From assembly GCF_049341065.1 (NCBI RefSeq), contig NZ_JBMPIX010000003.1, forward strand, positions 62,001-126,000: a DNA stretch of 64,000 nucleotides, written 5' to 3'. The stretch is from Pacificoceanicola sp049341065 (GTDB lineage Bacteria; Pseudomonadota; Alphaproteobacteria; Rhodobacterales; Rhodobacteraceae). This document shows positions 8,333 to 17,097 of this stretch, piece after piece (the first letter of the stretch is position 1; each line of letters opens with the position of its first letter). The notes below the pieces were generated by a model. The model was not told the origin of the DNA. It searched no databases and was given only the letters and a program-made list of their open reading frames with translations. Position numbers and translations under genes: made by a program.

Positions 8333-10273
8333 ATGTTTGACACGATCCTGATTGCCAACCGGGGCGAAATTGCCTGCCGGGTGATGGAAACGGCCCGCGC
8401 CATGGGGCTGCGCTGCGTTGCGGTCTATTCCGAGGCGGACGCGGCGGCAAAACACGTCCAGATGGCCGATACGGCGATCTGCATCGGCGGCGCGGCGCCC
8501 GCCGACAGCTATCTGCGCGGCGAGCGGATCATCGAAGCGGCGCTCGGTGCCGGCGCGCAGGCGATCCATCCGGGCTATGGTTTTCTGTCCGAGAACCCGG
8601 AGTTCGTCGATCAGGTCGAGGCGGCGGGGCTGACCTTTGTCGGCCCCTCGGCCAGCGCGATCCGCAAGATGGGGCTAAAGGATGCGGCCAAGGCCCTTAT
8701 GGAAGAGGCGGGCGTGCCCGTTGTGCCCGGCTATCACGGCGCCGATCAGGATCCAGGGCATCTGGAGCTTGAAGCCGCGCGCATCGGCTATCCGGTGTTG
8801 ATCAAGGCCGTCGCGGGCGGCGGCGGCAAGGGCATGCGACTGGTCGAGACGCCCGAGGCTTTTGTCGATGCGCTGGAACGCGCCAAAGCCGAGGCCCGGA
8901 CCTCGTTCGGCAATGACGCCGTGTTGATCGAGAAATTCGTGACCCAGCCACGCCATATCGAAGTGCAGGTCTTTGGCGATGGCACCCGCGCGGTGCATCT
9001 GTTCGAACGCGATTGCTCGCTCCAGCGCCGCCACCAGAAGGTCATCGAAGAGGCCCCCGCGCCGGGCATGACCGAGGACATGCGCGCCGCCATGGGCGCC
9101 GCCGCCGTGCGCGCTGCCGAGGCGATTGGCTACAAGGGCGCGGGCACGGTGGAATTCATCGTCGATGGCTCGGACGGGCTGCGCCCCGACGGCTTCTGGT
9201 TCATGGAAATGAACACCCGCCTACAGGTCGAACACCCAGTGACCGAGGCCATCACCGGCATCGATCTGGTGGAATGGCAGATCCGGGTCGCGGCGGGAGA
9301 AAGCCTGCCTTGCACCCAGAACGATCTGACGATCACCGGCCATGCCTTTGAGGCGCGGCTTTATGCCGAAGACGTGCCCGCAGGCTTTTTGCCCGCCACC
9401 GGCCATCTGGCGCATCTGGCCTTTCCCGAAGGCGTGCGCGCCGACAGCGGCGTGCGTTCAGGCGATGACATCAGCCCGCATTACGATCCGATGATTGCGA
9501 AACTGATCGTACATGGCCCGACGCGCGCAGTGGCCTTGCAAAAACTGGCGCGCGGACTGGCGGAAACCCAGGTGGCCGGAACGGTGACCAATCTGGCCTT
9601 TCTGGGCGCATTGGCGGGGCACGCGGGCTTTGCCGCGGGCGAGGTCGACACCGGGTTGATCGGACGCGACATTGCCGCCCTGACCGCCGCGCCTGACGTG
9701 ACGCCCGCCGTTCTGGCGCAGGCCGCGCTTTGGGCCGCAGGGTTAGATCAGCCGGGCGATTGGGATCGCGGCTTTACCCTTTGGCAGCCGCTGGAGCGAT
9801 CGGTGGTTCTGCGCCGCGACGATCAGGATTTTCCCTGCGTGCTGCGCATCCTTGGGCCGGACCGCGCCGAGATTGCCGTCCCGGACGCAACGGTTCTGGC
9901 TGAACATCGTGGCGGGCGCTGGTGGTTTGACGGTAGCCTCTGCGGGCAGGCGCATCTGGCTGGCGGGCGGGTGACTGTCTTTGCCAGCTACGGCATTGGT
10001 TTTGATGTGGTCGATCCACTGGACCGCGCCGCCGAGGCTGCAGGCGGCAACGGGTTGACGCTGGCGCCAATGCCGGGACGGGTGGTCTCGGTGCATGTCC
10101 ATGCGGGGCAGGTGGTGCAGGCCGGGGATCGTCTGGCGGTGCTTGAAGCAATGAAAATGGAACATACGCTCGTCGCCGGGCTGGACGGCACCGTGGCCGA
10201 AGTGCTGGTGAGTGATGGCGATCAGGTTGAGGCCGGCGCCCCGCTGATCCGCCTTGAGGAGGAAGAGGCATGA
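8333..10273 (+). CDS. mccA: Methylcrotonyl-CoA carboxylase alpha subunit (biotin carboxylase/BCCP)
   Basis: 646 residues. The N-terminal 450 are biotin carboxylase: FDTILIANRGEIACRVM at the start, the ATP-grasp glycine loop AVAGGGGKGMRLV, and MEMNTRLQVEHPVTE. A linker follows, then a C-terminal biotinyl domain with EAMKMEHTLVAG, where K608 is the predicted biotinylation site. It carboxylates biotin with ATP and bicarbonate for MccB. The start at 8333 follows AAGGAAGAGACCC. It overlaps the next gene by four bases. BirA encoded at 33767 is the likely biotin ligase. Confidence 0.93.
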   Translation: MFDTILIANRGEIACRVMETARAMGLRCVAVYSEADAAAKHVQMADTAICIGGAAPADSYLRGERIIEAALGAGAQAIHPGYGFLSENPEFVDQVEAAGLTFVGPSASAIRKMGLKDAAKALMEEAGVPVVPGYHGADQDPGHLELEAARIGYPVLIKAVAGGGGKGMRLVETPEAFVDALERAKAEARTSFGNDAVLIEKFVTQPRHIEVQVFGDGTRAVHLFERDCSLQRRHQKVIEEAPAPGMTEDMRAAMGAAAVRAAEAIGYKGAGTVEFIVDGSDGLRPDGFWFMEMNTRLQVEHPVTEAITGIDLVEWQIRVAAGESLPCTQNDLTITGHAFEARLYAEDVPAGFLPATGHLAHLAFPEGVRADSGVRSGDDISPHYDPMIAKLIVHGPTRAVALQKLARGLAETQVAGTVTNLAFLGALAGHAGFAAGEVDTGLIGRDIAALTAAPDVTPAVLAQAALWAAGLDQPGDWDRGFTLWQPLERSVVLRRDDQDFPCVLRILGPDRAEIAVPDATVLAEHRGGRWWFDGSLCGQAHLAGGRVTVFASYGIGFDVVDPLDRAAEAAGGNGLTLAPMPGRVVSVHVHAGQVVQAGDRLAVLEAMKMEHTLVAGLDGTVAEVLVSDGDQVEAGAPLIRLEEEEA

Positions 10274-10938
10274 TCCGTCTGCATCACGTGCAATATGGTC
10301 GCTCGTTCCGGGTGCTCTGGCTGCTGGAAGAAATCGGATTGGACAAACTGGGGCCGCTTGAGATCGTCGAGCACAGGATCGGCACCAGGGAAATGCGCGA
10401 AGGCGATCTTCCGCGTGTTTCGCCCGCCGTGCGCATCCCGGCCATCGAGATGGACGGGCTGGAACTGGCCGAAAGCGGCGCGATTGTCGAATATCTGACC
10501 GAACGCTTTGCCCCGGAACTGGGGCGTGCGGTGGATGATCCTGAACGGCCCGCCTATCTGCAGTGGATTCACTATGCCGAAACCCAAGCCAGCCTGATCG
10601 AGAACCTCAACCTGAACCACCTGTTTCTCAGACCGCCCGCGAAGGCCGATCCAGTTCTGCTGAAACTGCTGGCCGCGCGTCTCAAGGGCACCTTGGCAGG
10701 AATGGAAACGCGCCTTGGTGATCAGCAATGGTTGCTGCCATCGGGGTTTTCGGCGGCGGACGTGATGATGGGCTTCAACCTTTTCGCCGCGCCCTTCTAC
10801 GTAAAGTTGGACCCGTTCCCGCGGCTTCAGGCCTACAAGGCGCGGATCGAGGCGCGCCCGGCCTATCTGCGGGCAGTGGCCCGCGAGGGGCAGCAGCGCT
10901 TTTACACGCAGGAGTTTTATCCTGTGCCCGAGGCGTGA
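10270..10938 (+). CDS. Glutathione S-transferase family protein
   Basis: 222 residues. The N-terminal thioredoxin-like domain begins IRLHHVQYGRSFRVLWLLEE, where a Y or S near residues 9-11 could be the catalytic hydroxyl, and contains the typical cis-Pro and ESGAI turn (VRIPAIEMDG, LAESGAIVEYLTERF). A helical C-terminal domain follows, with a late GFSAADVMMGFNL that matches the conserved N-capping box. It overlaps mccA by ATGA. Its role is unproven: it may conjugate or isomerise a reactive enoyl-CoA-derived side product, or be a passenger. Confidence 0.82.
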   Translation: MIRLHHVQYGRSFRVLWLLEEIGLDKLGPLEIVEHRIGTREMREGDLPRVSPAVRIPAIEMDGLELAESGAIVEYLTERFAPELGRAVDDPERPAYLQWIHYAETQASLIENLNLNHLFLRPPAKADPVLLKLLAARLKGTLAGMETRLGDQQWLLPSGFSAADVMMGFNLFAAPFYVKLDPFPRLQAYKARIEARPAYLRAVAREGQQRFYTQEFYPVPEA

Positions 10939-10989
10939 CCGGGCCCGCGAGGGCCACGCGAATTTGAAGACAAACAGACAGGGGGCAAC

Positions 10990-11841
10990 ATGGCCGAACA
11001 TGTCGAGATTTTCGAAGTCGGGCCGCGGGACGGGCTTCAGAACGAGGCGCGGCAGATCCCGACCTCGGACAAGATCGCCTTGGTGGATTGCCTGAGCCGT
11101 GCGGGCTTTCGGCGGATCGAATGCGCCAGTTTTGTCAGCCCCAAGTGGGTGCCGCAGATGGCCGACAGTGGCGAGGTGCTGGCCGGGATAACGCGGGCGG
11201 CGGGCGTATCCTATGCCGCCTTGACGCCGAACATGCAGGGGCTCGAGCGCGCGATTACCGCCAAGGCAGACGAGGTGGCGATCTTCGGCTCGGCCTCGGA
11301 AGGGTTTTCCAAGGCCAATATCAACGCCACCATTGCCGAAAGCCTCGAACGGTTTGCCCCGGTGGCCAAGGCAGCGCAGGAGGCAGGACTACCGGTGCGA
11401 GGCTATGTCTCTTGCGTGGTCGAGTGCCCCTATGACGGCGCGGTGGCGCCGGACAGCGTGGCGCGTGTGGTTTCTGCCTTGCGCGACATGGGCTGTTACG
11501 AGGTGTCACTGGGCGACACCATCGGACGCGGAGAGCCCGAGGCAGTCGGGACGATGCTGGATGTGGTTCTACAGGACATGCCCGCGGCACGACTGGCCGG
11601 GCATTTTCACGACACCAGCGGGCGGGCGCTGGAGAATATCGAAGTGTCATTGGAGCGCGGGCTGCGGGTGTTCGATGCGGCGGTTGGCGGGCTGGGCGGT
11701 TGCCCCTATGCGCCCGGCGCGGCGGGCAATGTGGCAACCGAAGCGGTGCACGACCGCCTGACCGCCCTGGGCTACGAGACCGGCCTTGATCGCGCCGTGC
11801 TCGACCAAGCCGGAGCCATGGCGCGGGCGATGCGCGGGTGA
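10990..11841 (+). CDS. hmgL: Hydroxymethylglutaryl-CoA lyase
   Basis: Cleaves HMG-CoA to acetyl-CoA and acetoacetate, the last step of leucine degradation. The 283 residues form a TIM-barrel of the HMGL-like family: VEIFEVGPRDGLQNE with the metal and catalytic Arg-Asp, AALTPNMQGLERA, SLGDTIGRGEP, and HFHDTSGRALEN with the metal-binding His pair. The signature loop VGGLGGCPYAPGAAGN carries the catalytic cysteine. ACAGGGGGCAAC precedes ATG 10990. It also overlaps the following P-loop gene. Confidence 0.93.
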   Translation: MAEHVEIFEVGPRDGLQNEARQIPTSDKIALVDCLSRAGFRRIECASFVSPKWVPQMADSGEVLAGITRAAGVSYAALTPNMQGLERAITAKADEVAIFGSASEGFSKANINATIAESLERFAPVAKAAQEAGLPVRGYVSCVVECPYDGAVAPDSVARVVSALRDMGCYEVSLGDTIGRGEPEAVGTMLDVVLQDMPAARLAGHFHDTSGRALENIEVSLERGLRVFDAAVGGLGGCPYAPGAAGNVATEAVHDRLTALGYETGLDRAVLDQAGAMARAMRG

Positions 11842-12359
11842 GCGTCTGGATGGTCAGCCTTGCTGGCCTGCCGGGGGTCGGCAAAAGCACACTGGCGCGG
11901 ATGCTGGCGGCCCGGACAGGCGCGCTTTGGCTGCGGATCGATGCGATCGAGGGGGCGATGCGCCTGTCACATATGCGCTGCGATGACCTTGCGGATGGCG
12001 GCTATGCGGCGGCGCAGGCGGTGGCATCGGGAGCCTTGCGGCAAGGTTTTTGCGTCATCGCCGATTGCGTGAACCCTTGGGCCATGACCCGCGCGGCATG
12101 GCAGGTGGCCTCGGCAAAGGCCGGGGCATTGCATCTGGATGTGGAGCTGGTCTGTTCCGACACCGCAGCGCATCGACGCCGGATCGAGGCGGACCGCGAT
12201 GCGCCCGAAGGGGGGCAACAGCCCGACTGGCAGGCGGTCTGTACACGCGATTACACACCCTTTGACGGGGCCTTGCGTCTGGATACGGCGGATTTCTCCG
12301 CCGAGGCGGCAACCGGGCGGATCATCAAAGAACTGGAGGGCCGGGGATGGCTGAACTGA
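11838..12359 (+). CDS. Small P-loop NTPase / kinase-like protein
   Basis: 173 residues starting at GTG 11838, which overlaps the hmgL stop by four bases. A Walker A motif (GLPGVGKSTLARMLA) is at residues 9-23; RIDAIEGAMR, VIADCVNPWAMTR and a C-terminal lid-like region with HRRRIEADRD follow, as in small-molecule kinases of the zeta-toxin/gluconate-kinase/AAA_33 type. The substrate is unknown. The gene overlaps the next start by 13 bases, so it belongs to the operon, but no step of leucine catabolism needs a kinase. Confidence 0.75.
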   Translation: MSVWMVSLAGLPGVGKSTLARMLAARTGALWLRIDAIEGAMRLSHMRCDDLADGGYAAAQAVASGALRQGFCVIADCVNPWAMTRAAWQVASAKAGALHLDVELVCSDTAAHRRRIEADRDAPEGGQQPDWQAVCTRDYTPFDGALRLDTADFSAEAATGRIIKELEGRGWLN

Positions 12360-13126
12360 TCGAGGTAACCAAAGACGCGCGCGGCGTGGCGACCATCTGG
12401 CTGGCCCGCGAGGACAAGCACAACGCCCTCTCGGCGCAGATGATGCAAGAGCTTGAGGCCGAGGCGCGCGCCTTGGCGCAGGATGACGCGGTGCGCGTGG
12501 TCGTTCTGGCAGCACAGGGCAAGACCTTTTGCGCGGGGGGCGATCTTGCTTGGATGCGCGAGCAGTTCGGCATGGACCCGGACACCCGCCGCCGCGAATC
12601 AGCGCGGATCGCCGCCGCGCTTGGCGCGCTGTACGACCTGCCTCAGCCGTTGATTGGACGGGTGCAGGGCAATGCCTTTGGCGGCGGCGTCGGCCTTGCC
12701 GCAGTCTGTGATGTGACGATTGGCGTGGCGGGGCTGAAAATGGCCCTGACCGAGGTCAAGCTGGGTCTGATCCCGGCCAATATCGGCCCCTATGTGCTGG
12801 CCCGCATGGGCGCACGCAGCGCCCGCGAAGTCTTTATGAATGCACGCGTTTTCGACGGGGACGAGGCGGTGCGGCTGGGGCTTTTGTCCCGCGCCGTGCC
12901 GCCCGAGGCGCTGGACGAGGCCGTTGAGGCCGAGATTACCCCCTATCTGAGCTGCGCCCCCGGCGCGGTCCGCGATGCCAAACGCCTGATCCGCGATCTG
13001 ACCGGAGGCGTCACGCAGGCCGAGGTCGATCTGGCCATCGACGCGCTCGCCGCGAGGTGGGAAACCATTGAGGCCCGCGAAGGCATCGGGGCCTTTCTGG
13101 ACAAGCGCCCGGCGCCCTGGGCGTAA
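12347..13126 (+). CDS. liuC: Crotonase family protein, probable methylglutaconyl-CoA hydratase
   Basis: Hydrates 3-methylglutaconyl-CoA to HMG-CoA, the step between MccAB and HmgL; this is inferred from operon position. The protein is 259 residues, the normal crotonase length. Family motifs are VLAAQGKTFCAGGDLAWMRE with the first oxyanion-hole region, GRVQGNAFGGGVGLAAVCDV with the second, and LTEVKLGLIPANIGPYV with a Glu at the usual catalytic position. MAELIEVTKDARGVATIWL begins at 12347 after GGAGGGCCGGGG. An ordinary enoyl-CoA hydratase is the alternative, but the gene set favours the leucine role. Confidence 0.88.
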   Translation: MAELIEVTKDARGVATIWLAREDKHNALSAQMMQELEAEARALAQDDAVRVVVLAAQGKTFCAGGDLAWMREQFGMDPDTRRRESARIAAALGALYDLPQPLIGRVQGNAFGGGVGLAAVCDVTIGVAGLKMALTEVKLGLIPANIGPYVLARMGARSAREVFMNARVFDGDEAVRLGLLSRAVPPEALDEAVEAEITPYLSCAPGAVRDAKRLIRDLTGGVTQAEVDLAIDALAARWETIEAREGIGAFLDKRPAPWA

Positions 13127-13509
13127 TGATTGTCCAGATCGCCCACCTTTATGCCACGGCTTGTCTGGCGGTGATCTTCTTTCAGATCGCCCTGATCCTT
13201 GGGACGCCGCTTGGGGCCTATACCCAAGGCGGGCAGCACCCGGGCAAACTGCCGTTGAAGGGCCGGGCGATGGCCGCACTGTCGATCCCGGTTCTGATGC
13301 TTCAGGCGCTGGCGATCCTGTCGGCAGCCGGGTTTCCGGGGCTTGACTGGCCGCGCTGGACGGGCTGGGCGGCGCTGGCCCTGTCGCTGGTCACAACGCT
13401 GCTCAACTGGATCACGCCGTCGCAGCGGGAGCGGGCGCTATGGGGTCCGGCGACTCTGGTGATGAGCGCGCTGGCCGCCTATGTCATGGTGATCTCGGGC
13501 GCCGATTAA
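13126..13509 (+). CDS. Four-helix integral membrane protein, unknown function
   Basis: 127 residues with about four hydrophobic segments (roughly 5-27, 45-67, 72-92 and 105-124) and little soluble sequence. A TQGGQHPGKLPLKGR loop joins helices one and two. The start shares a TAATG overlap with the crotonase stop, making it the last gene of the catabolic operon before the terminator at 13519. I do not recognise a characterised family. Confidence 0.65.
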   Translation: MIVQIAHLYATACLAVIFFQIALILGTPLGAYTQGGQHPGKLPLKGRAMAALSIPVLMLQALAILSAAGFPGLDWPRWTGWAALALSLVTTLLNWITPSQRERALWGPATLVMSALAAYVMVISGAD

Positions 13510-13518
13510 AGCGTGCAC

Positions 13519-13545
13519 GCCGCGACCCTTGAGCGCGGCATTTTT
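13519..13545 (+). terminator. Intrinsic terminator of the leucine-catabolic operon
   Basis: GCCGCG (13519-13524) and CGCGGC (13534-13539) form a 6-bp GC stem with a 9-base loop, followed by A and five T. It lies ten bases after the last gene and separates the catabolic operon from the nuo cluster. Confidence 0.75.
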
Positions 13546-13654
13546 GGGCAAGCCGCACGGCAGACGCAGTATCCACCTGTGCTCAAAGAGAAAAATCCGG
13601 AAACATTCGGGCATTTGCATTTACTTTCAGCCCATTGAATGTGGCTTAGGCTTG

Positions 13655-13683
13655 TTGACCCTGATGGCGCGTAGGGATAAGTC
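13655..13683 (+). promoter_or_regulatory. Candidate promoter of the nuo cluster
   Basis: TTGACC at 13655-13660 and TAAGTC at 13678-13683 with a 17-base spacer lie 53 bases before the nuoA GTG. This is the best match I can find between the upstream terminator and nuoA. The -10 is imperfect, so the call is tentative. Confidence 0.4.
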
Positions 13684-13736
13684 AGGCCTGAACATCCGCG
13701 CGCGGGCCTCGCGCGCCTCAACGAAGGAGCCGCCTC

Positions 13737-14102
13737 GTGGAAGAGATGCTGCGGGAATACCTTCCCATTCTGGTCTTTCTGGCCATCGCCATCGGTCTTG
13801 GCCTTGTGCTTATCCTTGCCGCTGTGATCATCGCCGTGCGCAACCCCGACCCGGAAAAGGTTTCGGCCTACGAATGCGGGTTCAACGCCTTTGATGACGC
13901 AAGGATGAAGTTCGACGTCCGGTTCTATCTGGTCTCGATCCTGTTCATCATCTTTGACCTTGAGATCGCCTTTCTGTTCCCGTGGGCCGTGGCCTTCAAG
14001 GACGTCAGCATGGTGGGTTTCTGGTCGATGATGGTCTTCCTTGGCGTTCTGACCATCGGCTTTGCTTACGAATGGAAGAAAGGGGCGCTCGAATGGGAGT
14101 GA
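13737..14102 (+). CDS. nuoA: NADH-quinone oxidoreductase subunit A
   Basis: A small membrane-arm subunit at the hinge to the peripheral arm of complex I (121 residues, three transmembrane helices). Diagnostic stretches are KVSAYECGFNAFDDARMKFD, the conserved loop with the quinone-cavity Cys, and IIFDLEIAFLFPWAVAF. The start is GTG 13737 after AAGGAGCCGCCTC. It overlaps nuoB by ten bases, which suggests translational coupling. Confidence 0.96.
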   Translation: MEEMLREYLPILVFLAIAIGLGLVLILAAVIIAVRNPDPEKVSAYECGFNAFDDARMKFDVRFYLVSILFIIFDLEIAFLFPWAVAFKDVSMVGFWSMMVFLGVLTIGFAYEWKKGALEWE

Positions 14103-14626
14103 TGACCGGAGTCAACACTGCTGGGCCCGACAAGGAAGTCGCCACGCAGGAGCTGAATCGCGAGCTGCAGGACAAAGGCTTTCTGCTGACCTCGACCGAG
14201 GACATCATCAATTGGGCGCGCACCGGCTCGCTGCACTGGATGACCTTCGGTCTGGCCTGCTGCGCCGTCGAGATGATGCACACCGCGATGCCACGCTATG
14301 ACATGGAGCGTTTCGGCACCGCGCCCCGCGCCTCACCGCGCCAGTCGGACCTGATGATCGTGGCCGGGACGCTGACCAACAAGATGGCCCCGGCGCTGCG
14401 CAAGGTCTATGACCAGATGCCCGAGCCGCGCTATGTGATCTCCATGGGGTCCTGCGCCAATGGCGGCGGCTACTACCACTATTCCTATAGCGTTGTGCGC
14501 GGCTGCGACCGGATCGTTCCCGTCGATGTCTACGTTCCGGGCTGCCCGCCGACGGCCGAGGCGCTGCTGTACGGCATCATGGCGCTTCAGAAGAAGATTC
14601 GCAGAACGGGGACACTCGTACGATGA
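14093..14626 (+). CDS. nuoB: NADH-quinone oxidoreductase subunit B
   Basis: This subunit carries the terminal [4Fe-4S] cluster N2 that reduces ubiquinone. It has 177 residues. The cluster ligands are visible as the tandem cysteines in FGLACCAVEMMHT and the later MGSCANGGGYY and YVPGCPPTAEALL. The start at 14093 lies inside the nuoA 3' end; the longer open frame would overlap nuoA heavily and has no conserved sequence. It overlaps nuoC by four bases. Confidence 0.96.
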   Translation: MGVMTGVNTAGPDKEVATQELNRELQDKGFLLTSTEDIINWARTGSLHWMTFGLACCAVEMMHTAMPRYDMERFGTAPRASPRQSDLMIVAGTLTNKMAPALRKVYDQMPEPRYVISMGSCANGGGYYHYSYSVVRGCDRIVPVDVYVPGCPPTAEALLYGIMALQKKIRRTGTLVR

Positions 14627-15219
14627 AAGACCTTGGTGCCCATATCGAACAGAAACGCCCGGATTGCGTGATCGGCTGGACCGTCACCCATGACGAGCTG
14701 ACGGTTGACGTGGCGCCCGCGAATATTCGCGGGTTTGTCGAGTTTCTGAAGACCGATTCCACCTGCAAATTCACCACGTTGGTCGATATCACCGGGATCG
14801 ATCACCCCGAGCGGCCCAAGCGTTTTGACGTGGTGTACCACTTCTTGTCGATGTACCAGAACCACCGCATTCGCCTGCGGGTGAGCATCCGCGAAGATGA
14901 AATGGTGCCGTCGATTGTTTCGGTGCATCCGTCGGCCAACTGGTTCGAGCGCGAAGTCTTTGACATGTTCGGTGTGATCTTTACCGGCCACCCGGACCTG
15001 CGCCGCATCCTGACGGATTACGGTTTTCGCGGCCACCCGCTGCGCAAGGACTTCCCGACCACGGGCTATACCGAGGTGCGCTATGACGAAGAGCAAAAGC
15101 GCGTTGTGTACGAGCCGGTATCGCTGGTTCAGGAATATCGCCAGTTCGATTTCATGTCGCCGTGGGAGGGTGCCAACTATATCCTGCCGGGTGATGAGAA
15201 GACCGAGGAAAAGGCATGA
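14623..15219 (+). CDS. nuoC: NADH-quinone oxidoreductase subunit C
   Basis: The 30-kDa peripheral-arm subunit of complex I, 198 residues, encoded separately from NuoD (not the fused NuoCD of enterobacteria). Signature sequences are VDITGIDHPERPKRFDVVYH, the family motif WFEREVFDMFGVIFTGHPDL, and RRILTDYGFRGHPLRKDFP. It starts in an ATGA overlap with nuoB and overlaps the following small gene in the same way. Confidence 0.96.
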   Translation: MKDLGAHIEQKRPDCVIGWTVTHDELTVDVAPANIRGFVEFLKTDSTCKFTTLVDITGIDHPERPKRFDVVYHFLSMYQNHRIRLRVSIREDEMVPSIVSVHPSANWFEREVFDMFGVIFTGHPDLRRILTDYGFRGHPLRKDFPTTGYTEVRYDEEQKRVVYEPVSLVQEYRQFDFMSPWEGANYILPGDEKTEEKA

Positions 15220-15419
15220 TGGGCGGCTACGGCATGGGCGGAAGCGGCCTTGTGTGGCTTGTGGTATTTGGGGCGGCCATCATCATTCCGTTCTGGCGTC
15301 TTCTTCCCCGTTTCGGAATCCCGAATTGGGTTGCGTTGTTTACACTCATCCCGCTTGTGGCTTTGATCCTGCTTTGGGTTATGGCCTTCAAAGACAAGAT
15401 TGACGGAGGCACGGCATGA
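15216..15419 (+). CDS. Small membrane protein between nuoC and nuoD
   Basis: 67 residues, joined by 4-base overlaps to nuoC upstream and nuoD downstream, so translation is tightly coupled. After a glycine-rich start (MGGYGMGGSG) come two hydrophobic segments, about residues 12-29 and 39-60, and a short charged tail. It is not one of the 14 core subunits. A complex I assembly or accessory role is inferred from position only. Confidence 0.75.
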   Translation: MMGGYGMGGSGLVWLVVFGAAIIIPFWRLLPRFGIPNWVALFTLIPLVALILLWVMAFKDKIDGGTA

Positions 15420-16639
15420 TGGACGGCTCCAAAGGTTTCGAAGACGCCCTGACGGGTGAACAGAAGATCCGCAATTTCAACATCAACTTCGGCCCGCAAC
15501 ACCCTGCGGCGCACGGGGTTTTGCGGATGGTTCTAGAGCTTGACGGCGAGATCGTCGAGCGGGCGGACCCGCATATCGGCCTGCTGCACCGGGGCACGGA
15601 AAAGCTCATGGAGAGCCGGACCTACCTGCAGAACCTGCCGTATTTCGACCGGCTGGACTACGTGGCCCCGATGAACCAGGAACATGTCTGGTGTCTGGCC
15701 ATCGAAAAGCTGACCGGGGTCGAGGTGCCGCGCCGCGCCAGCCTGATCCGGGTGCTGTTCTGCGAGATTGGCCGGGTGCTTAACCACCTGCTGAACGTGA
15801 CGACCCAGGCCATGGACGTGGGCGCGCTGACGCCGCCGCTTTGGGGCTTTGAGGAGCGCGAAAAGCTGATGGTGTTCTACGAGCGCGCTTGTGGCGCCCG
15901 TCTGCACGCCGCCTATTTCCGCCCCGGCGGCGTCCATCAGGACCTGCCGCCCAAGCTGATCGACGATATCGAAACCTGGGCCAATGAATTCCCCAAGGTG
16001 ATGGACGACATCGACGGGCTGCTGACCGAGAACCGCATCTTCAAGCAGCGCAACTGCGATATCGGTGTTGTGACCGAAGAAGAGATCAACGAATGGGGCT
16101 TTTCGGGCGTCATGGTGCGCGGCTCGGGCCTCGCATGGGATTTGCGCCGCGCGCAGCCTTACGAATGCTATGACGAGTTCGAATTCCAGATCCCTGTCGG
16201 CAAGAACGGCGACTGCTATGACCGTTACCTCTGCCGTATGGAAGAGATGCGCCAGTCGGTGCATATCATCCATCAGGCGATCGCCAAGCTGCGCGCACCC
16301 GAAGGGCAGGGGGACATTCTGGCCCGTGGCAAGCTGACCCCGCCGACACGCGGCGACATGAAGACCTCGATGGAAGCCTTGATCCATCACTTCAAGCTGT
16401 ACACAGAGGGTTTCAAAGTGCCCGAAGGCGAAATTTATGCCGCAGTCGAAGCGCCCAAAGGCGAATTCGGCGTTTACCTTGTGTCGGACGGCTCCAACAA
16501 ACCCTACCGGGCCAAGCTGCGTGCGCCCGGCTTCCTGCATTTGCAGGCGATGGATCATGTCGCAACGGGCCACCAGCTGGCCGATGTGGCGGCGATCATC
16601 GGGACGATGGATGTCGTGTTCGGAGAGATTGACAGATAA
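15416..16639 (+). CDS. nuoD: NADH-quinone oxidoreductase subunit D
   Basis: The 49-kDa subunit, 407 residues, which forms the quinone pocket with NuoB. It derives from the large subunit of [NiFe] hydrogenases but lacks the nickel cysteines. Typical stretches are FNINFGPQHPAAHGVLRMVL with the quinone-contacting His, GLLHRGTEKLMESRTY, and the C-terminal DVVFGEIDR end. It starts in a 4-base overlap with the preceding small gene. The gap to the next gene is 97 bases. Confidence 0.96.
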   Translation: MMDGSKGFEDALTGEQKIRNFNINFGPQHPAAHGVLRMVLELDGEIVERADPHIGLLHRGTEKLMESRTYLQNLPYFDRLDYVAPMNQEHVWCLAIEKLTGVEVPRRASLIRVLFCEIGRVLNHLLNVTTQAMDVGALTPPLWGFEEREKLMVFYERACGARLHAAYFRPGGVHQDLPPKLIDDIETWANEFPKVMDDIDGLLTENRIFKQRNCDIGVVTEEEINEWGFSGVMVRGSGLAWDLRRAQPYECYDEFEFQIPVGKNGDCYDRYLCRMEEMRQSVHIIHQAIAKLRAPEGQGDILARGKLTPPTRGDMKTSMEALIHHFKLYTEGFKVPEGEIYAAVEAPKGEFGVYLVSDGSNKPYRAKLRAPGFLHLQAMDHVATGHQLADVAAIIGTMDVVFGEIDR

Positions 16640-16736
16640 CAGGCGGGGCCACTTGGCCCCGTTCGCCTTTGAAGACCCAATGCCAGAACGGCACAATGCC
16701 GCGGCAGAGCGACAAAGTGACTACGAGGGACCTGTA

Positions 16737-17039
16737 ATGAACAAGATTTTTGCTGCGTTTGCCACGCTGAGCCTGACCGCAGCCTGCGTGTTGCCCGAGG
16801 GGGTCACTGAACAAGATCTGGCCGCTTTTGATGCGGCTGTGGCCTCGATCGGGTGCGAGCTTTCGACAGAAACCGACTATCTCCCGGTCGAACTGCAAAC
16901 CGGCATGACCCGTGAAAAACTGATCGAAGTCGCGCAATACAAGGTGTCGAGAGAGCAGGCTGTGTCGCTGCCCAATGGCGGCGTGCGCTCGGTCGTAGGC
17001 GCCTGCCAACCCAAGGCGACGGCCGCTGCCGAAGCCTGA
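16737..17039 (+). CDS. Small lipoprotein-like secreted protein between nuoD and nuoE
   Basis: 100 residues. The N-terminus (MNKIFAAFATLSLTAACVLP) is a signal sequence ending in an approximate lipobox, so it is probably an anchored periplasmic protein, with two further cysteines (SIGCELSTE and VVGACQPKA). The start at 16737 is preceded by GAGGGACCTGTA. It is not a known complex I subunit and I do not recognise the family. Several other small lipoproteins interrupt this cluster. Confidence 0.68.
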   Translation: MNKIFAAFATLSLTAACVLPEGVTEQDLAAFDAAVASIGCELSTETDYLPVELQTGMTREKLIEVAQYKVSREQAVSLPNGGVRSVVGACQPKATAAAEA

Positions 17040-17097
17040 GAATTCCTGATCCCGCGCCGCCAGCGAGGCGGCGCGCAACTTTCGGAGAACGTGCCCA

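Noticed and set aside
8190..8340. A 50-codon plus-strand frame between mccB and mccA
   Set aside because: It lies mostly in the hairpin repeat, lacks a ribosome-binding site and overlaps the mccA start; its product has no natural composition.
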